Assembly: GCA_027064425.1 (NCBI GenBank)
Contig: JAMOPO010000003.1
Coordinates: 1 to 64,000, forward strand
From: Methanobacteriota archaeon
GTDB lineage: Archaea > JAADCQ01 > Methanopyri > Methanopyrales > Methanopyraceae
Direction of reading: 5' to 3'
DNA: 64,000 bases
Part shown: positions 1 through 8,700 of the stretch, one piece after another
Position numbering within the stretch: the first letter of the stretch is position 1
Layout of the letters: each line of letters starts with the position of its first letter
Program-made: the position numbers and the translations under genes
The notes under the pieces: generated by a model
The model's database searches: none
What the model saw: the letters and a program-made list of their open reading frames with translations, nothing else
What the model was told of the DNA's origin: nothing

Positions 1-112
1 TTCTCACCTTGAACGGTCCGGTGACTTCGCCCGCCACCGGGTACTCCTGCGCTACCGCGGCACCCAGGCTCGCCAGGAGGGCCGCGGTGAGGAGAAGCAG
101 CGCGCGCCTCAT
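1..112 (-). CDS. Exported protein, N-terminal fragment (runs off the window)
   Basis: The minus strand from the ATG at 112 reads 37 codons before the window edge. The translation has a positive N-terminus (MRR), a leucine/alanine-rich core and a likely signal-peptidase site after AVA, giving a mature start near QEYPVAGEV. A TATA-like TTATTTCC near 148-155 sits about 40 bases upstream. No domain is visible in the retained part, so the function is unknown. The signal peptide matches the style of other exported proteins in this window. Confidence 0.6.
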   Translation of the reverse strand, partial: MRRALLLLTAALLASLGAAVAQEYPVAGEVTGPFKVR

Positions 113-172
113 CCCCGGAGCCCCCGGAACTCGCGCCGGGAAAGCACGGGAAATAACCGTTTCGAGACCGGG

Positions 173-1081
173 CTACCCTTCTTCCGAGCGCTGGACGCTC
201 GCACGCCGGCGCTCGGAGGCCCGCGGACACCGGGGGTCCGGCATCAGGTCCCCGGTCACGTTCCAGGCGTAGGCGTTGCAGCCGCCCTGACACTCCTCAA
301 AGCGTGGACAGCCCCGACACGGTCCCCTGGGTTCCAGGTCCCTGAGGCGCTCGAACTCGTCCAGGTCGTTCAAGGTGAAACCTTTCCAGTGCTGGCACGG
401 GGTGAGCCTGCCGTCGACCCGCACGTGCACGTTGTACTCCCCGTGGCGGCAGGAGGTGAACGGGACCTCCTCCTGGAAGGGCATTCCCGCGAGCAGGGCC
501 CGCCTCAACCCCGCCACCAGCCCGGGCAGCTCGCCGTGCGGGTACCCGTCCAGCGGGTCGTCGGGCCCGCGCGGGACGTAGGCGATGATGAAGTGGGCCG
601 TCGCGCCCCGCCCGATCACTTCCTCGTTAACGCGGTCCAGCTCCCCGAACGTGTCCCGGCAGGCGACGGTGTTCGCGTAGATTTCGTCAGGATCCAGCCT
701 CGCGACCCGGTCCCAGGTGCGCAGGGCGCCGCGCAGCCCGTACTCCCGATGCGGTTCGACCGCCACGTACACGTGATCCACGTCGGCCAGCGCGGGGTGA
801 ACCTCCGTGGCCACGTTCACGCCCACGCCCGCGTCGTAGCGGCGGCAGATGTCGACCACCTCCTCGAACCTGGGATGTAGGCAGGGCTCGCCTCCAGTCA
901 GGATGATGAATCCGAGGTCGTAGCGGTCGTCAAGCTCGCTCAGGATCCGCTCCAGAGCATCCGGGTCCAGGTCGCGGGCCCCGTAGCTCGCCTGGCGGAG
1001 GTTGCAGTGGGGGCACGAGTGCGGGCACCGGGTCGTCAGGTCGATGGTGACGTGGAACTCGCCCAACCCCGGAACCCCCAT
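173..1081 (-). CDS. Radical SAM protein with Cys-rich C-terminus, likely anaerobic RNR activase
   Basis: 302 residues. A radical SAM cluster motif CPHSCPHC (CX3CX2C) is at residues 19-26, followed by LTGGEPCLHP typical of the SAM-binding barrel. The C-terminal third carries further cysteines (CQHW, then CRGCPRFEECQGGC, then CP) resembling a SPASM/twitch auxiliary-cluster domain. It lies 39 bases downstream of the class III ribonucleotide reductase on the same strand, so the inferred role is generating the glycyl radical of that enzyme. Classical NrdG is shorter and lacks the extra cysteines, so a different peptide- or cofactor-modifying role is possible. The ATG at 1081 overlaps a palindromic element at 1080-1102. 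Confidence 0.7.
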   Translation of the reverse strand: MGVPGLGEFHVTIDLTTRCPHSCPHCNLRQASYGARDLDPDALERILSELDDRYDLGFIILTGGEPCLHPRFEEVVDICRRYDAGVGVNVATEVHPALADVDHVYVAVEPHREYGLRGALRTWDRVARLDPDEIYANTVACRDTFGELDRVNEEVIGRGATAHFIIAYVPRGPDDPLDGYPHGELPGLVAGLRRALLAGMPFQEEVPFTSCRHGEYNVHVRVDGRLTPCQHWKGFTLNDLDEFERLRDLEPRGPCRGCPRFEECQGGCNAYAWNVTGDLMPDPRCPRASERRRASVQRSEEG

Positions 1082-1102
1082 CGTTACGATAACCTTAACG
1101 AT
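1080..1102. repeat. Dispersed palindrome copy 1 (TCGTTA-N9-TAACGA)
   Basis: Inverted repeat ATCGTTA at 1080-1086 and TAACGAT at 1096-1102 with a 9-nt spacer. It lies 19 bases beyond the nrdD stop and overlaps the start of the next minus-strand gene. Four further copies with the same 21-nt spacing are in this window at gene ends. Function unknown; a terminator or protein site is possible. Confidence 0.6.
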
Positions 1103-1120
1103 CGCGGGGCGGGGTGGGGG

Positions 1121-2905
1121 CTAGAGCGAGTGCCGGTAGCGCTCCTTGTGCTCCTGCTTCTTGCCCTCCACGAAGGAGTCGACGGGTGCCAGGTACCCTG
1201 TTACCCGTGACCAAACGGTGGTGCGGGCGCCGCACTCCGGGCACTCCTTCACGACGCCATCGTAGGTACGCTGGCACCGGTCGCAGACGCTGTAGTCTCG
1301 CGTGAAGGCCATGAACCCGACGGTGTTCCTGCGCATGAGCCGCAGGCCGAACTTCATCAGAGTCTCCGGGAAGTCCACGCGCTCACCGAGCCAGATGTGC
1401 GTGATGTGGCCTCCGAGCGTAAGCGGATGGAACTCCGCCTCGAGCTCCACGCGGTCGACGACGCCGATCTCCTCGTCGTACGGGATGTGACACGAGTTGG
1501 TTAGGTACGGGCGCTCCTTGGTGCCCCGGACCACCGCCTCATCCCCGAACTTCTCCAGGTAGGCCCGGGCGAGCCGCTCGGCCGCCGACTCGGCCGGTGA
1601 CTGGACGACTGACCATCGTCGCCCGTCGAGCTCGTGGAACTCCTCGCGGACCTCGTTCAGGAACTCCAGGGTCCTGCGGGCCAGCCGGTAGGCCGACTGG
1701 TCCTCCCAGAAGCCCTCGCCGGTGAGCACCTCGACCGCCTCGGCGAGTCCCACGAATCCGATGCTCCATGTCGTGTGCTCGTACCGGAAGTAGGCCTCGT
1801 CCTCCCCGTCCGGTCGCCAGTTCTGGCACCCATCGTAGAGGCCCGCTTCAAGACACCTCTTCACACACCTCCAGCGGGCCAGCAGGGCCTTCCGGGCGAG
1901 GATGCAGTACTCTCGAACCTTCTCGAAGAACTCGTCCTCATCCCCGGCCTCGTGGGCGATCAGCGGCAGGTTCAGCGTCACGTACTCGAAGTTGCCCGTC
2001 CGGATCGTGTCGACGTCCCACTCGCCCGTCCAGTTCGTGGCGAGGCAGGTCCGACAGCCCATGTAGTTCACGTTCTCGCCGACCAGCTTGCGCCACTTGC
2101 TGTTGAGCAGGTTGGCGAAGTACACGGCCCCGTTCTCGGCCGCGACGCGGAAAGCCAGCTCCAGCGTCTCCTCGTCGTAGCCGGGTCGCACCTTGACGAT
2201 CAGCTGCGGGAACTTGAGCGGTGCGCCGGCGGCGTCGCCCTCCAGCTGCACCTCCAGCAGGGCGCGGGCGAACATGATGGCCTCTTCCTCGAAGTCCCCG
2301 TAGGTTCCTACCACCTCACCGCGCGGCCCGATCGCGGGCTCGTCCTCCAGGAAGTCCGGGCAGGTGAGCTCCAGGTTCACGTTGGTGAACGCGGGCTGAC
2401 CGCCCCGGGCCACGAGGTCCTGCGTGGCCTCGAACATCATGATCTGGGCCAGCTGCTTGACCTCCTCGTAGCTGAGCCCCTCCTCCGCGATGTAAGGGGC
2501 GACGAGGAAGTTCACGAAGTCCTGGCCCTGACCGCCGGCGAAGAAGTTCTGGGACGTCATGAGCCACTTAAGGATGTGAAGGACGGCGACCTCCGCGTGC
2601 TTCGCCGGCTTGCTCACGCAGGTGAGCCGACCGATGGGACTGCGGGCGTACAGCCCGTACTTCAGCACCCACCGGCAGTCGTGCTGGCAGCAGTTCGAGC
2701 GCGTCAGGGCGTAGTCCATGTCGTGGATGTGGATGTAGCCCTCCCGGTGCGCCCGGGCCACCTCCGGCTCCAGCACGTCGTTCAGAAACCGCTCCTTCTG
2801 CACCTCGTCCTGGAGCAGCTTCGAGACCACCTCAGGGGTGGGGAGCATGTTCGCGTTCCGGGCCGCCCGAATCGGCTCCTCCAGCACCTTTCCCGGCAGC
2901 TCCAC
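1121..2905 (-). CDS. nrdD: Anaerobic (class III) ribonucleoside-triphosphate reductase
   Basis: 594 residues; reduces ribonucleotides to deoxyribonucleotides by glycyl-radical chemistry. The glycyl-radical loop SRVTGYLAP places the radical glycine at about residue 570, preceded by a zinc-ribbon CDRC...CPEC pair. The catalytic-site region MGCRTCLATNW is in the middle. The protein begins almost directly with the catalytic domain: the roughly 100-residue N-terminal ATP-cone of many NrdD proteins is absent, so allosteric activity control by that domain is not expected. The likely activase follows at 173-1081. The start gives MELPGKVLEEP and is preceded by GGAGGTGG in the leader. Confidence 0.93.
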   Translation of the reverse strand: MELPGKVLEEPIRAARNANMLPTPEVVSKLLQDEVQKERFLNDVLEPEVARAHREGYIHIHDMDYALTRSNCCQHDCRWVLKYGLYARSPIGRLTCVSKPAKHAEVAVLHILKWLMTSQNFFAGGQGQDFVNFLVAPYIAEEGLSYEEVKQLAQIMMFEATQDLVARGGQPAFTNVNLELTCPDFLEDEPAIGPRGEVVGTYGDFEEEAIMFARALLEVQLEGDAAGAPLKFPQLIVKVRPGYDEETLELAFRVAAENGAVYFANLLNSKWRKLVGENVNYMGCRTCLATNWTGEWDVDTIRTGNFEYVTLNLPLIAHEAGDEDEFFEKVREYCILARKALLARWRCVKRCLEAGLYDGCQNWRPDGEDEAYFRYEHTTWSIGFVGLAEAVEVLTGEGFWEDQSAYRLARRTLEFLNEVREEFHELDGRRWSVVQSPAESAAERLARAYLEKFGDEAVVRGTKERPYLTNSCHIPYDEEIGVVDRVELEAEFHPLTLGGHITHIWLGERVDFPETLMKFGLRLMRRNTVGFMAFTRDYSVCDRCQRTYDGVVKECPECGARTTVWSRVTGYLAPVDSFVEGKKQEHKERYRHSL

Positions 2906-3053
2906 CTCCTGATACCCTACCCCGGAGCGGAGGGCGCTGAGTTAAGCCCCCTTCGCCCGCGCCTTCTTCCGACCCCGGCGCTGATCACGGGCACGTCGGT
3001 CACAGTACGTCGGGGGGACGGGAGCGATTTCGTTTGCTAAAGGCTGGCGATAG

Positions 3054-4688
3054 CTAAGGTTCTCCCAAAACATCGCGAACCCATTCCAGCGCCTCAAACT
3101 GCAACTCTGGCCCCTCGTGCGCGAGCTTCAAGAGACTCACCGCCGTGCTCGCCCCCTTCTCCTCGTACAGCCGGCGGAACAGCTTCAGCGCGTGCCGCTC
3201 CGAGGCCAGCGCCGTCCTCACGTACTCCCGCTCGAACTCCTCCGACTCCACGATCTCCGGCCGCTCCACCAGCTCCTCCACCACGTCCTCACCGATGTTA
3301 CCCAGCGAGGTGACCCACCACGGCAGCAGCACCGAGTCCTCCCAACCCACCGTCACCTCCTCCCCGTCCCACCGGATTCGGATCCCCTCCAGCGGCTCCG
3401 ACGAGCCCAGTGACACGCCCACGGAGAGCGCCTCCATCGCCTCCTTCACCGGGCGCTCCCCGATCCGGTCCACCATCTCACCCAGCGCGTCCAGCACGGC
3501 CATCGGATCGTACGCCTCCGCCGGCGGGTTCAGCGACATCGAGAACCCTAGCGCCAGGCCCGCGAAGCAGGCCGCGTCGAAGGCCTCGTCCGGATCACCC
3601 TCCACCACGACCTCCCATGGCGTCGGCACCTCCACGTCCACGTCGACCTCCTCCAGGATCACCTCAGGGAGCATCCCCAGGTCGACCCTGCGCACGAACC
3701 AGGCCAGCCTCGAGAGCGACATCGGCGCACTCCTCAGCGGCCGGAACCGCCGACCGCGCCACCAGCCCCACCACCGGTACAGTCCCGCCCACGCGGTCCC
3801 CTCCTCCGCGGACGGTGGCTCGCCCACCTCCTCGCCGAGCCTCACCTGCTTCACCCGATCCACGAGCGGGTCCAGGTCCTCCCGGGTCCGGATCGGGCCA
3901 CGGACGGCCACCCACACGTCCCAGTCCTCCGCCTCCCCCAGCACGTCCCCGGGGTCCACCGGCGCGTAGCCGTCCTCCCCCTTCACGACCAGACCCAGGA
4001 AGCATCGGTCCGCCTGGTGCACGACCATCTCCGGATGGTCCACGAACTCGGCCGCCACCGGCTCGACCTCACCCACCGCCTCGACGATCCACAGCTCCAG
4101 CTCGGGCACCCGAATCCCCGGAGCCTTCCGACCCAGCGCCAGCCGCTCCAGCACCTCCAGCCGGTCCCGCTGGTACCGGGGCAGCTCGTCCGACGTGGGT
4201 GCGTCCAGCACGGGCGACAGCTCGTTCAGGCACTGCCACGGGTCGCCCCGGTAGCCCATCACCTGCAACAGCGGCGCGCACGCGAGCGCGGCCGCCGCGT
4301 GCAAGAGGTCCTCCGACTCACCCTCCCCCTCCACCAGCGCCGCGACCAGCGCCAGGAACACCCGACCGTGGGTGGCGAACCCCACGTCGCAGTACTCCAT
4401 CTCCGGGAAGGGCCGACCGCTCCGGTACACGAAGGGGCGCGCGGGCACGACCAGGTCCAGGCTGGACGTCTGAAGGCTCTCCAGCAGCTTACCCGGGCCC
4501 TGATACCGCTCCGCCAGCAGCTCGCTGACGTCGCCCACGGGGTCCTCGCACCGCGCCCGGTACTCTAGGTACACCGGCTCCCGCCGGAACGTGACCCTGA
4601 ACGCGTGCCTCCCGGGCCGGATACGCCGCTTCCTCGGGCTGCCCGTGAAAACGTCTTTTAGCTCGAAGCCGACCTCCACCACGGTCAC
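3054..4688 (-). CDS. Uncharacterised acidic protein, 544 aa
   Basis: A long intact frame with codon use like its neighbours and no recognised domain. It is strongly acidic, has no signal peptide and no clear transmembrane helix, and contains an odd aromatic/basic stretch (GLYRWWGWWRGRRFRP) near the middle. The C-terminal 80 residues look helical and repeat-like (ERHALKLFRRLYEEKG...). It is divergent from the ferredoxin gene, the two being separated by about 70 bases that hold a C/D box sRNA candidate. It reads as a lineage-specific cytoplasmic protein; no function can be inferred. Confidence 0.75.
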   Translation of the reverse strand: MTVVEVGFELKDVFTGSPRKRRIRPGRHAFRVTFRREPVYLEYRARCEDPVGDVSELLAERYQGPGKLLESLQTSSLDLVVPARPFVYRSGRPFPEMEYCDVGFATHGRVFLALVAALVEGEGESEDLLHAAAALACAPLLQVMGYRGDPWQCLNELSPVLDAPTSDELPRYQRDRLEVLERLALGRKAPGIRVPELELWIVEAVGEVEPVAAEFVDHPEMVVHQADRCFLGLVVKGEDGYAPVDPGDVLGEAEDWDVWVAVRGPIRTREDLDPLVDRVKQVRLGEEVGEPPSAEEGTAWAGLYRWWGWWRGRRFRPLRSAPMSLSRLAWFVRRVDLGMLPEVILEEVDVDVEVPTPWEVVVEGDPDEAFDAACFAGLALGFSMSLNPPAEAYDPMAVLDALGEMVDRIGERPVKEAMEALSVGVSLGSSEPLEGIRIRWDGEEVTVGWEDSVLLPWWVTSLGNIGEDVVEELVERPEIVESEEFEREYVRTALASERHALKLFRRLYEEKGASTAVSLLKLAHEGPELQFEALEWVRDVLGEP

Positions 4689-4692
4689 CCCC

Positions 4693-4748
4693 CAATGATG
4701 ACTGCGCTACAGGCCGACAGCGAATGGGGAGGGGTCGCTTCGCTGAGG
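4693..4748 (+). ncRNA. Candidate C/D box guide sRNA
   Basis: Box C ATGATGA at 4695-4701, a D'-like CCGA at 4714-4717, a weak C' at about 4720-4727 and box D CTGA at 4743-4746, total about 55 nt, the usual archaeal size. It fills the divergent gap between the 544-aa gene and the ferredoxin gene, so ATG codons inside it should not be taken as the ferredoxin start. Targets of the two guides were not identified. Confidence 0.55.
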
Positions 4749-4760
4749 TGGGGTCCGGGG

Positions 4761-5180
4761 TTGAACGAGCGCGCCCGAAAGATCGTGCGCGTGAAGGCAC
4801 GGGGAGAGGTCGTTCGCACCCTCTCCGAGGTGGTGGAGGAGGGCCTCGAGATCAGCATCTTAAGCGCCTCGGTGACCCCCGACTCCATCACCGCGGAGCT
4901 GGCCGTCCAGGCGCCCAGCGAGGAGCACGTTCGCGAGTTCTTGCGCACGCTGCGCCGGTTCGGCCTCGAGGTCAAGGAGCTGGAGAAAACCCTGGTCCAC
5001 GATGAAGAAACGTGCGTGCACTGCACGGCCTGCCACTCCGTCTGCCCCACCGGCGCCGTCGTCGTGGAGGACCACGAGGTGTCCCTCGACGAGAGCGAGT
5101 GCATCATGTGCGGCTCCTGCGCGGAGATCTGTCCCACGGGTGCCATCAAGGTGGCCTCCAGGAAGGAGGGTGAAGAATGA
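4761..5180 (+). CDS. NIL-domain 2[4Fe-4S] ferredoxin, homocysteine-synthesis type
   Basis: 139 residues from a TTG start at 4761; an upstream ATG at 4695 lies inside an sRNA candidate, and GAGGTGGGG precedes the TTG. The N-terminal half resembles the NIL domain found at the end of methionine importers; the C-terminal half has two ferredoxin motifs, CVHCTACHSVC and CIMCGSCAEIC. The pairing with a COG1900/DUF39-CBS protein (7201-8700) matches the MA1821/MA1822 type system that makes homocysteine from aspartate semialdehyde in methanogens. The ferredoxin would supply electrons for sulfur incorporation. Its stop overlaps the next start (ATGA). Confidence 0.8.
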   Translation: MNERARKIVRVKARGEVVRTLSEVVEEGLEISILSASVTPDSITAELAVQAPSEEHVREFLRTLRRFGLEVKELEKTLVHDEETCVHCTACHSVCPTGAVVVEDHEVSLDESECIMCGSCAEICPTGAIKVASRKEGEE

Positions 5181-6193
5181 GGTTTTGGGTCGCCCACCCC
5201 GGCCACACCTCCGGCCTGAAGACGCTGCTCTCCGAGATCGAGGACCTGAGCCGCGTGGAGGCCGTGTACGCCGGCGGCTCGCCCGAACGAATCGGCACGG
5301 GCCGCCCCAACCTGCACTACCCGACGATCGAGGAGGTGCGCGAGCAGGTCGAGCTCGCTCACTCGCACGACGTCCTGTACGACGTGGTCGTGAACTCAAC
5401 CTGCCCGCTCCGGGGCGAGCCCACCCGCCGCGTCGTGGAGCGCTACGACGAGTACCTTCGGAAGCTAGAGCGCGCCGGAGTGGACGGGATCGTCGCGGCC
5501 GACCCCCTCGTCCTGGAGCTGGCCGCCGAGTACTTCGACCGGGTGACCGTCTCCTGCCTCGCCTTCGTTAACGATCCAGAGAAGGCGGAGTTCTACGAGG
5601 ACGTCGCCACCGCGATCACCCTCGACACGTCGCACAACCGGCGCTTTGAGACCCTCCGCGCGCTCTCCCGGCTGAGGCTGGAGCTCAAGGTGATAGTCAA
5701 CGAAGGGTGCCTGCTGGACTGCCCCTACCGCCCCTTCCACTTCAACATGTTCTCCCACCTGTACGGGCCCGACGACGTCTCCATTTACGACGATTACTAC
5801 TACCGCCGGTGCATCGCGGACCGCATCCGCCGGCCCGAGCTGATCATCAAGTCACCGTGGATCCGGCCCGAGGACCTCGAGCACTACGAGCCCTACGTGG
5901 ACGCGTTCAAGGTCTCGGGCCGGTCTCACCAGGTCCGGTGGATCGCCAAGGTCGTCAACGCGTACCTGGAGGGCCGATGGGACGGCAACCTGCTCGACAT
6001 CTTGGACTGTCCGCGCGAGCTCCGGGACTACTTTTACCTGGACAATCGGGCCCTGGACGGCGCCATCGAGCGCTGGAAGGAGTGCGACCACCGCTGCCAC
6101 GAGTGCGGGTTCTGCCGGGAGCTGGCGGAGCGAGCCCTGCGCGTGAAGGAGTTCCGGGCGACCGAGACCGCGGTCGCGGGTGAGCGGGCTTGA
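5177..6193 (+). CDS. Peptidase U32-family protein with Fe-S cysteines
   Basis: 338 residues. The U32 hallmark NEGCLLDCPYRPFHFN is in the middle, with C-terminal cysteines CDHRCHECGFC. In characterised members (UbiU/UbiV, TrhP, RlhA) such cysteines bind a 4Fe-4S cluster and the proteins act in oxygen-independent hydroxylation rather than proteolysis, so the protease name is historical. It is translationally coupled to the ferredoxin upstream (ATGA overlap) and to a small gene downstream (TTGA overlap). The ferredoxin coupling suggests a redox reaction. The substrate is unknown. Confidence 0.85.
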   Translation: MRFWVAHPGHTSGLKTLLSEIEDLSRVEAVYAGGSPERIGTGRPNLHYPTIEEVREQVELAHSHDVLYDVVVNSTCPLRGEPTRRVVERYDEYLRKLERAGVDGIVAADPLVLELAAEYFDRVTVSCLAFVNDPEKAEFYEDVATAITLDTSHNRRFETLRALSRLRLELKVIVNEGCLLDCPYRPFHFNMFSHLYGPDDVSIYDDYYYRRCIADRIRRPELIIKSPWIRPEDLEHYEPYVDAFKVSGRSHQVRWIAKVVNAYLEGRWDGNLLDILDCPRELRDYFYLDNRALDGAIERWKECDHRCHECGFCRELAERALRVKEFRATETAVAGERA

Positions 6194-6531
6194 TCGATCG
6201 GTGCGCGGAGTACCTGCGCCGCCTGGAGGAGCGGCTCGAGGACGGCATGGTCATGGAGGTCGACGCGTTCGTGGCCCGGTGCGGCTGCGTTGGGGTTGTC
6301 TTCATGCTCCGTGGGGTCCGCATGGACGACGTCACCGACGGGGCCGTCTCCATCGTCCGGCGCGCGGCCCGGGAGGTCGGGGCTGACCCCGACATCGTGT
6401 ACGCCCGGGTGGTCCCGGGCACGGATCTCGTCATCGACCTGGGCGCGAGGACGCTCTGCGAGACCTGTGAGCGCGAATTCTCCGGCGAGGAGCCCCGGCC
6501 GGACCTCCGGATACTCCGGGGCGGCAAGTGA
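6190..6531 (+). CDS. Small uncharacterised protein between two U32 genes
   Basis: 113 residues from TTG at 6190, overlapping the stop of the U32 gene by the TTGA arrangement, and overlapping the following gene by a few bases, so it is almost certainly part of the operon. It has a CGC pair (residues about 31-33) and a CETC pair near the C-terminus that could form a metal site. No family was recognised. Confidence 0.75.
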   Translation: MIDRCAEYLRRLEERLEDGMVMEVDAFVARCGCVGVVFMLRGVRMDDVTDGAVSIVRRAAREVGADPDIVYARVVPGTDLVIDLGARTLCETCEREFSGEEPRPDLRILRGGK

Positions 6532-7226
6532 TGCGGTGGTACCTCTGCTCCTCTGAACATCAGCTGGAGCACCTACCCGAGGACGCCGACGGGGTGGTCG
6601 TGCCCTACCCGGAGCTCGGGATCTCGACGCTGCTGCCCCGCTGCCCGTCCGAGGCCGAGGCCGAGCGGATGATCCGGGAGGCCTCCGACCGGGGCCTCGA
6701 GGTCCAGGCGCTCGCCGACTTCACGTGCGCGGGCTGCGACCACCTCTCGACCTCGGAGCACGGGACCTTCCGATCCCTTCTCGACTACCTGATCCACGAC
6801 CTGGAGGTGGACGGGATCGTGGTGGCGGACCCGTACGCGGTGGAGCTGGCGTCCGAGCACGACGTGACCGTGGTCGTCTCGCACACCGCCGCCGTGGACA
6901 CGCCGGAGAAGGCCTGGCACTTCGAGCGGCTCGGGGCCGACGTGATCACGCTGGACCCGGCGCTGAACGAGGACGAGAAGGCCGTCAAGCTCGTGCGAGA
7001 GCGCGTCTCAGCCCGACTACGCGCGGCCGTCAACGCGGTGACCTGGCGCGACCCGGCCGCGTACTTCGAGCGGAACCTGCAGTCGCACGCCACCCGGCGG
7101 GGAGAGGCCCTATCCCCCTACCGAAACAACCCGTACGAGCCGCTTCGCGAGCGGAAGGTGGTTGAGGAGGTGCGGGAAGAGCTCTTCGACGAGGTGCTCG
7201 TCATCCTCGGCGGAGAGCCTCCGTGA
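6528..7226 (+). CDS. Degenerate U32-family paralog lacking the cluster cysteines
   Basis: 232 residues; starts at GTG 6528 or the next codon ATG 6531. It aligns by eye with the U32 gene two positions upstream: VDGIVVADPYAVELA against VDGIVAADPLVLELA, the DTPEKA/NDPEKA segment, and VNAVTWRDPAAYFERN against VNEGCLLDCPYRPFHFN. The two cysteines of the hallmark are replaced and the C-terminal Cys cluster is gone. It could be a non-catalytic partner of the full-length protein, as UbiU and UbiV form a pair, although both of those keep cysteines. It converges on and overlaps the COG1900 gene by 26 bases. Confidence 0.75.
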   Translation: MMRWYLCSSEHQLEHLPEDADGVVVPYPELGISTLLPRCPSEAEAERMIREASDRGLEVQALADFTCAGCDHLSTSEHGTFRSLLDYLIHDLEVDGIVVADPYAVELASEHDVTVVVSHTAAVDTPEKAWHFERLGADVITLDPALNEDEKAVKLVRERVSARLRAAVNAVTWRDPAAYFERNLQSHATRRGEALSPYRNNPYEPLRERKVVEEVREELFDEVLVILGGEPP

Positions 7227-8700
7227 TGTCCGTCCGGGTGACGATCCCCACCACCCGGTTCTCCTCGTCCACGACGGGCAGGCAGGAGATGTTGTGCTTG
7301 TTCATACGCTCCAGCGCCTCGTTCACGGTCTCGTGCGGCCGGATCGTGACCACGTCCTTGGTCATGATCTCCTCCAGCTTCTTCTTGCCCTCCGCCACCG
7401 CGGCCGCGATGTCCCAGGAGGTGACGATGCCGACGAGCTTACCCTCCTCGTCCACCACGGGGATGTGGTTGATCTCCTCCTCGATGAGCGTCTTCGCAAC
7501 CTCCTCGATGCTCTCGTCCGGGTGAGCCGTGATCACGTCCTCCGTCATGATCTCCCGGATCTGCGGTAGGTGCGGGGGCCGACTCGGCATCGGCTTGAGC
7601 TCCCGGTCCCGGGGCAGCCGCTCAACCGGCTCCGTGAGCAAGAACTCGCCCTCCTCGATCTCCTCCCGGAGCCGCTCCGCGATCTCCCGAGCCATCTTGT
7701 AGCTCGAGAGAGCGCCCGTCCGCACCTTCCTGCCCTTGATCTCCACCTTACCCGACCGCAGCTCCGCGTAGGTGACCTTGGCCACCACCGGCCGGTCCCG
7801 GGACTGGACGCCGTAGTCCACCACCGGCACCTCGATATCCTCGTCGCTGACCGCCGTTGACTCGGCCACCTTCTCGTCGAGCACCGGGATGGGGACGCCG
7901 ATCCCCACCGCCAGGCTCACGCCGTAGTTCTTCAGGACGACCGGACGCAGGAACTCCGGGTCCGCCTCCTTGAGGTCCCCCTTCACCATCAGGGTGGCCA
8001 TGCCGCTCCTGGGATCGTGCTGCGTGCCCTCCCCGATGATGTACCCGTGCGCTCCCGCCAGCCAGATCCGCGTTCCCACCCCGATCGTGCGGAACTCGGG
8101 GTCGTTGGCGAGCGGGTTCAGCTGGCCCGCGCCGCAGTACGTCACGTTGCCGTACTCTGGGAGGAGCGTGCCCATGTACGTGTACAGGGTCTCCTCGGAC
8201 GAGTTCGTGGCCGCGACGTACCGCTGGTAGCAGTTCCGCGGGTTCACCAGGATCGCCTGGTTCAGGTCCTCGATCGTGATAAGCGTCTCCACGGACTCCC
8301 GCGGGTAGCAGTCCGTCACGGCGCCCTCGGCCCGGAGAACTACCTCCTCGCCGGCCGCCAGCTCGTGGATCACGTGGGCTCCTCCGTACTCGATCCCGCG
8401 GTCCTCGCTCGGCTGGGTCGCGCCCAGGTACGCGTCGACCGCCGCCAGACCCGCGTACGCCTCCACCTCGTTCAACCACACGCGCTGCATCTTGATGGGC
8501 GGGTCCGAGTGCCCGAAGTTCAGGAACACGCCGGAGCTGCACATCGGCCCGAACGTGGCGCACGTGACCACGTCCACCTCCTTGGCCGCCCGCTCCGGCC
8601 CGACGTCCTCCACGATCTCCACCATCTCCTCCGCGGTGACCACGCACGCCTCACCGCGCTTGATCTTCTCGTTGATCTCCCGCACGCTCTTCCGCCGCAA
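7201..8700 (-). CDS. Homocysteine-biosynthesis protein, COG1900/DUF39 plus two CBS domains
   Basis: 499 residues. Residues 1 to about 370 are the DUF39 domain, with conserved features EVDVVTCATFGPMCSSG, NCYQRYVAATN and YCGAGQLNPL; the cysteines are candidates for sulfur handling. Residues about 378-499 hold two CBS motifs (REIMTEDVITAHP and LEEIMTKDVVTIRP), a nucleotide-sensing pair. The domain order matches MA1821/MJ0100-type proteins, which with a NIL-ferredoxin convert aspartate semialdehyde to homocysteine. That ferredoxin is at 4761-5180. The start overlaps the 3' end of thiI by about 50 bases on the same strand; MRRKSVREINEKIKRG is the usual N-terminus, so the overlap appears real. Confidence 0.88.
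   Translation of the reverse strand: MRRKSVREINEKIKRGEACVVTAEEMVEIVEDVGPERAAKEVDVVTCATFGPMCSSGVFLNFGHSDPPIKMQRVWLNEVEAYAGLAAVDAYLGATQPSEDRGIEYGGAHVIHELAAGEEVVLRAEGAVTDCYPRESVETLITIEDLNQAILVNPRNCYQRYVAATNSSEETLYTYMGTLLPEYGNVTYCGAGQLNPLANDPEFRTIGVGTRIWLAGAHGYIIGEGTQHDPRSGMATLMVKGDLKEADPEFLRPVVLKNYGVSLAVGIGVPIPVLDEKVAESTAVSDEDIEVPVVDYGVQSRDRPVVAKVTYAELRSGKVEIKGRKVRTGALSSYKMAREIAERLREEIEEGEFLLTEPVERLPRDRELKPMPSRPPHLPQIREIMTEDVITAHPDESIEEVAKTLIEEEINHIPVVDEEGKLVGIVTSWDIAAAVAEGKKKLEEIMTKDVVTIRPHETVNEALERMNKHNISCLPVVDEENRVVGIVTRTDITEALRRG

Noticed and set aside
4695-4760. Upstream ATG starts for the NIL-ferredoxin
   Set aside because: They fall inside a C/D box sRNA candidate and extend the protein with non-conserved residues; TTG 4761 has a ribosome site.
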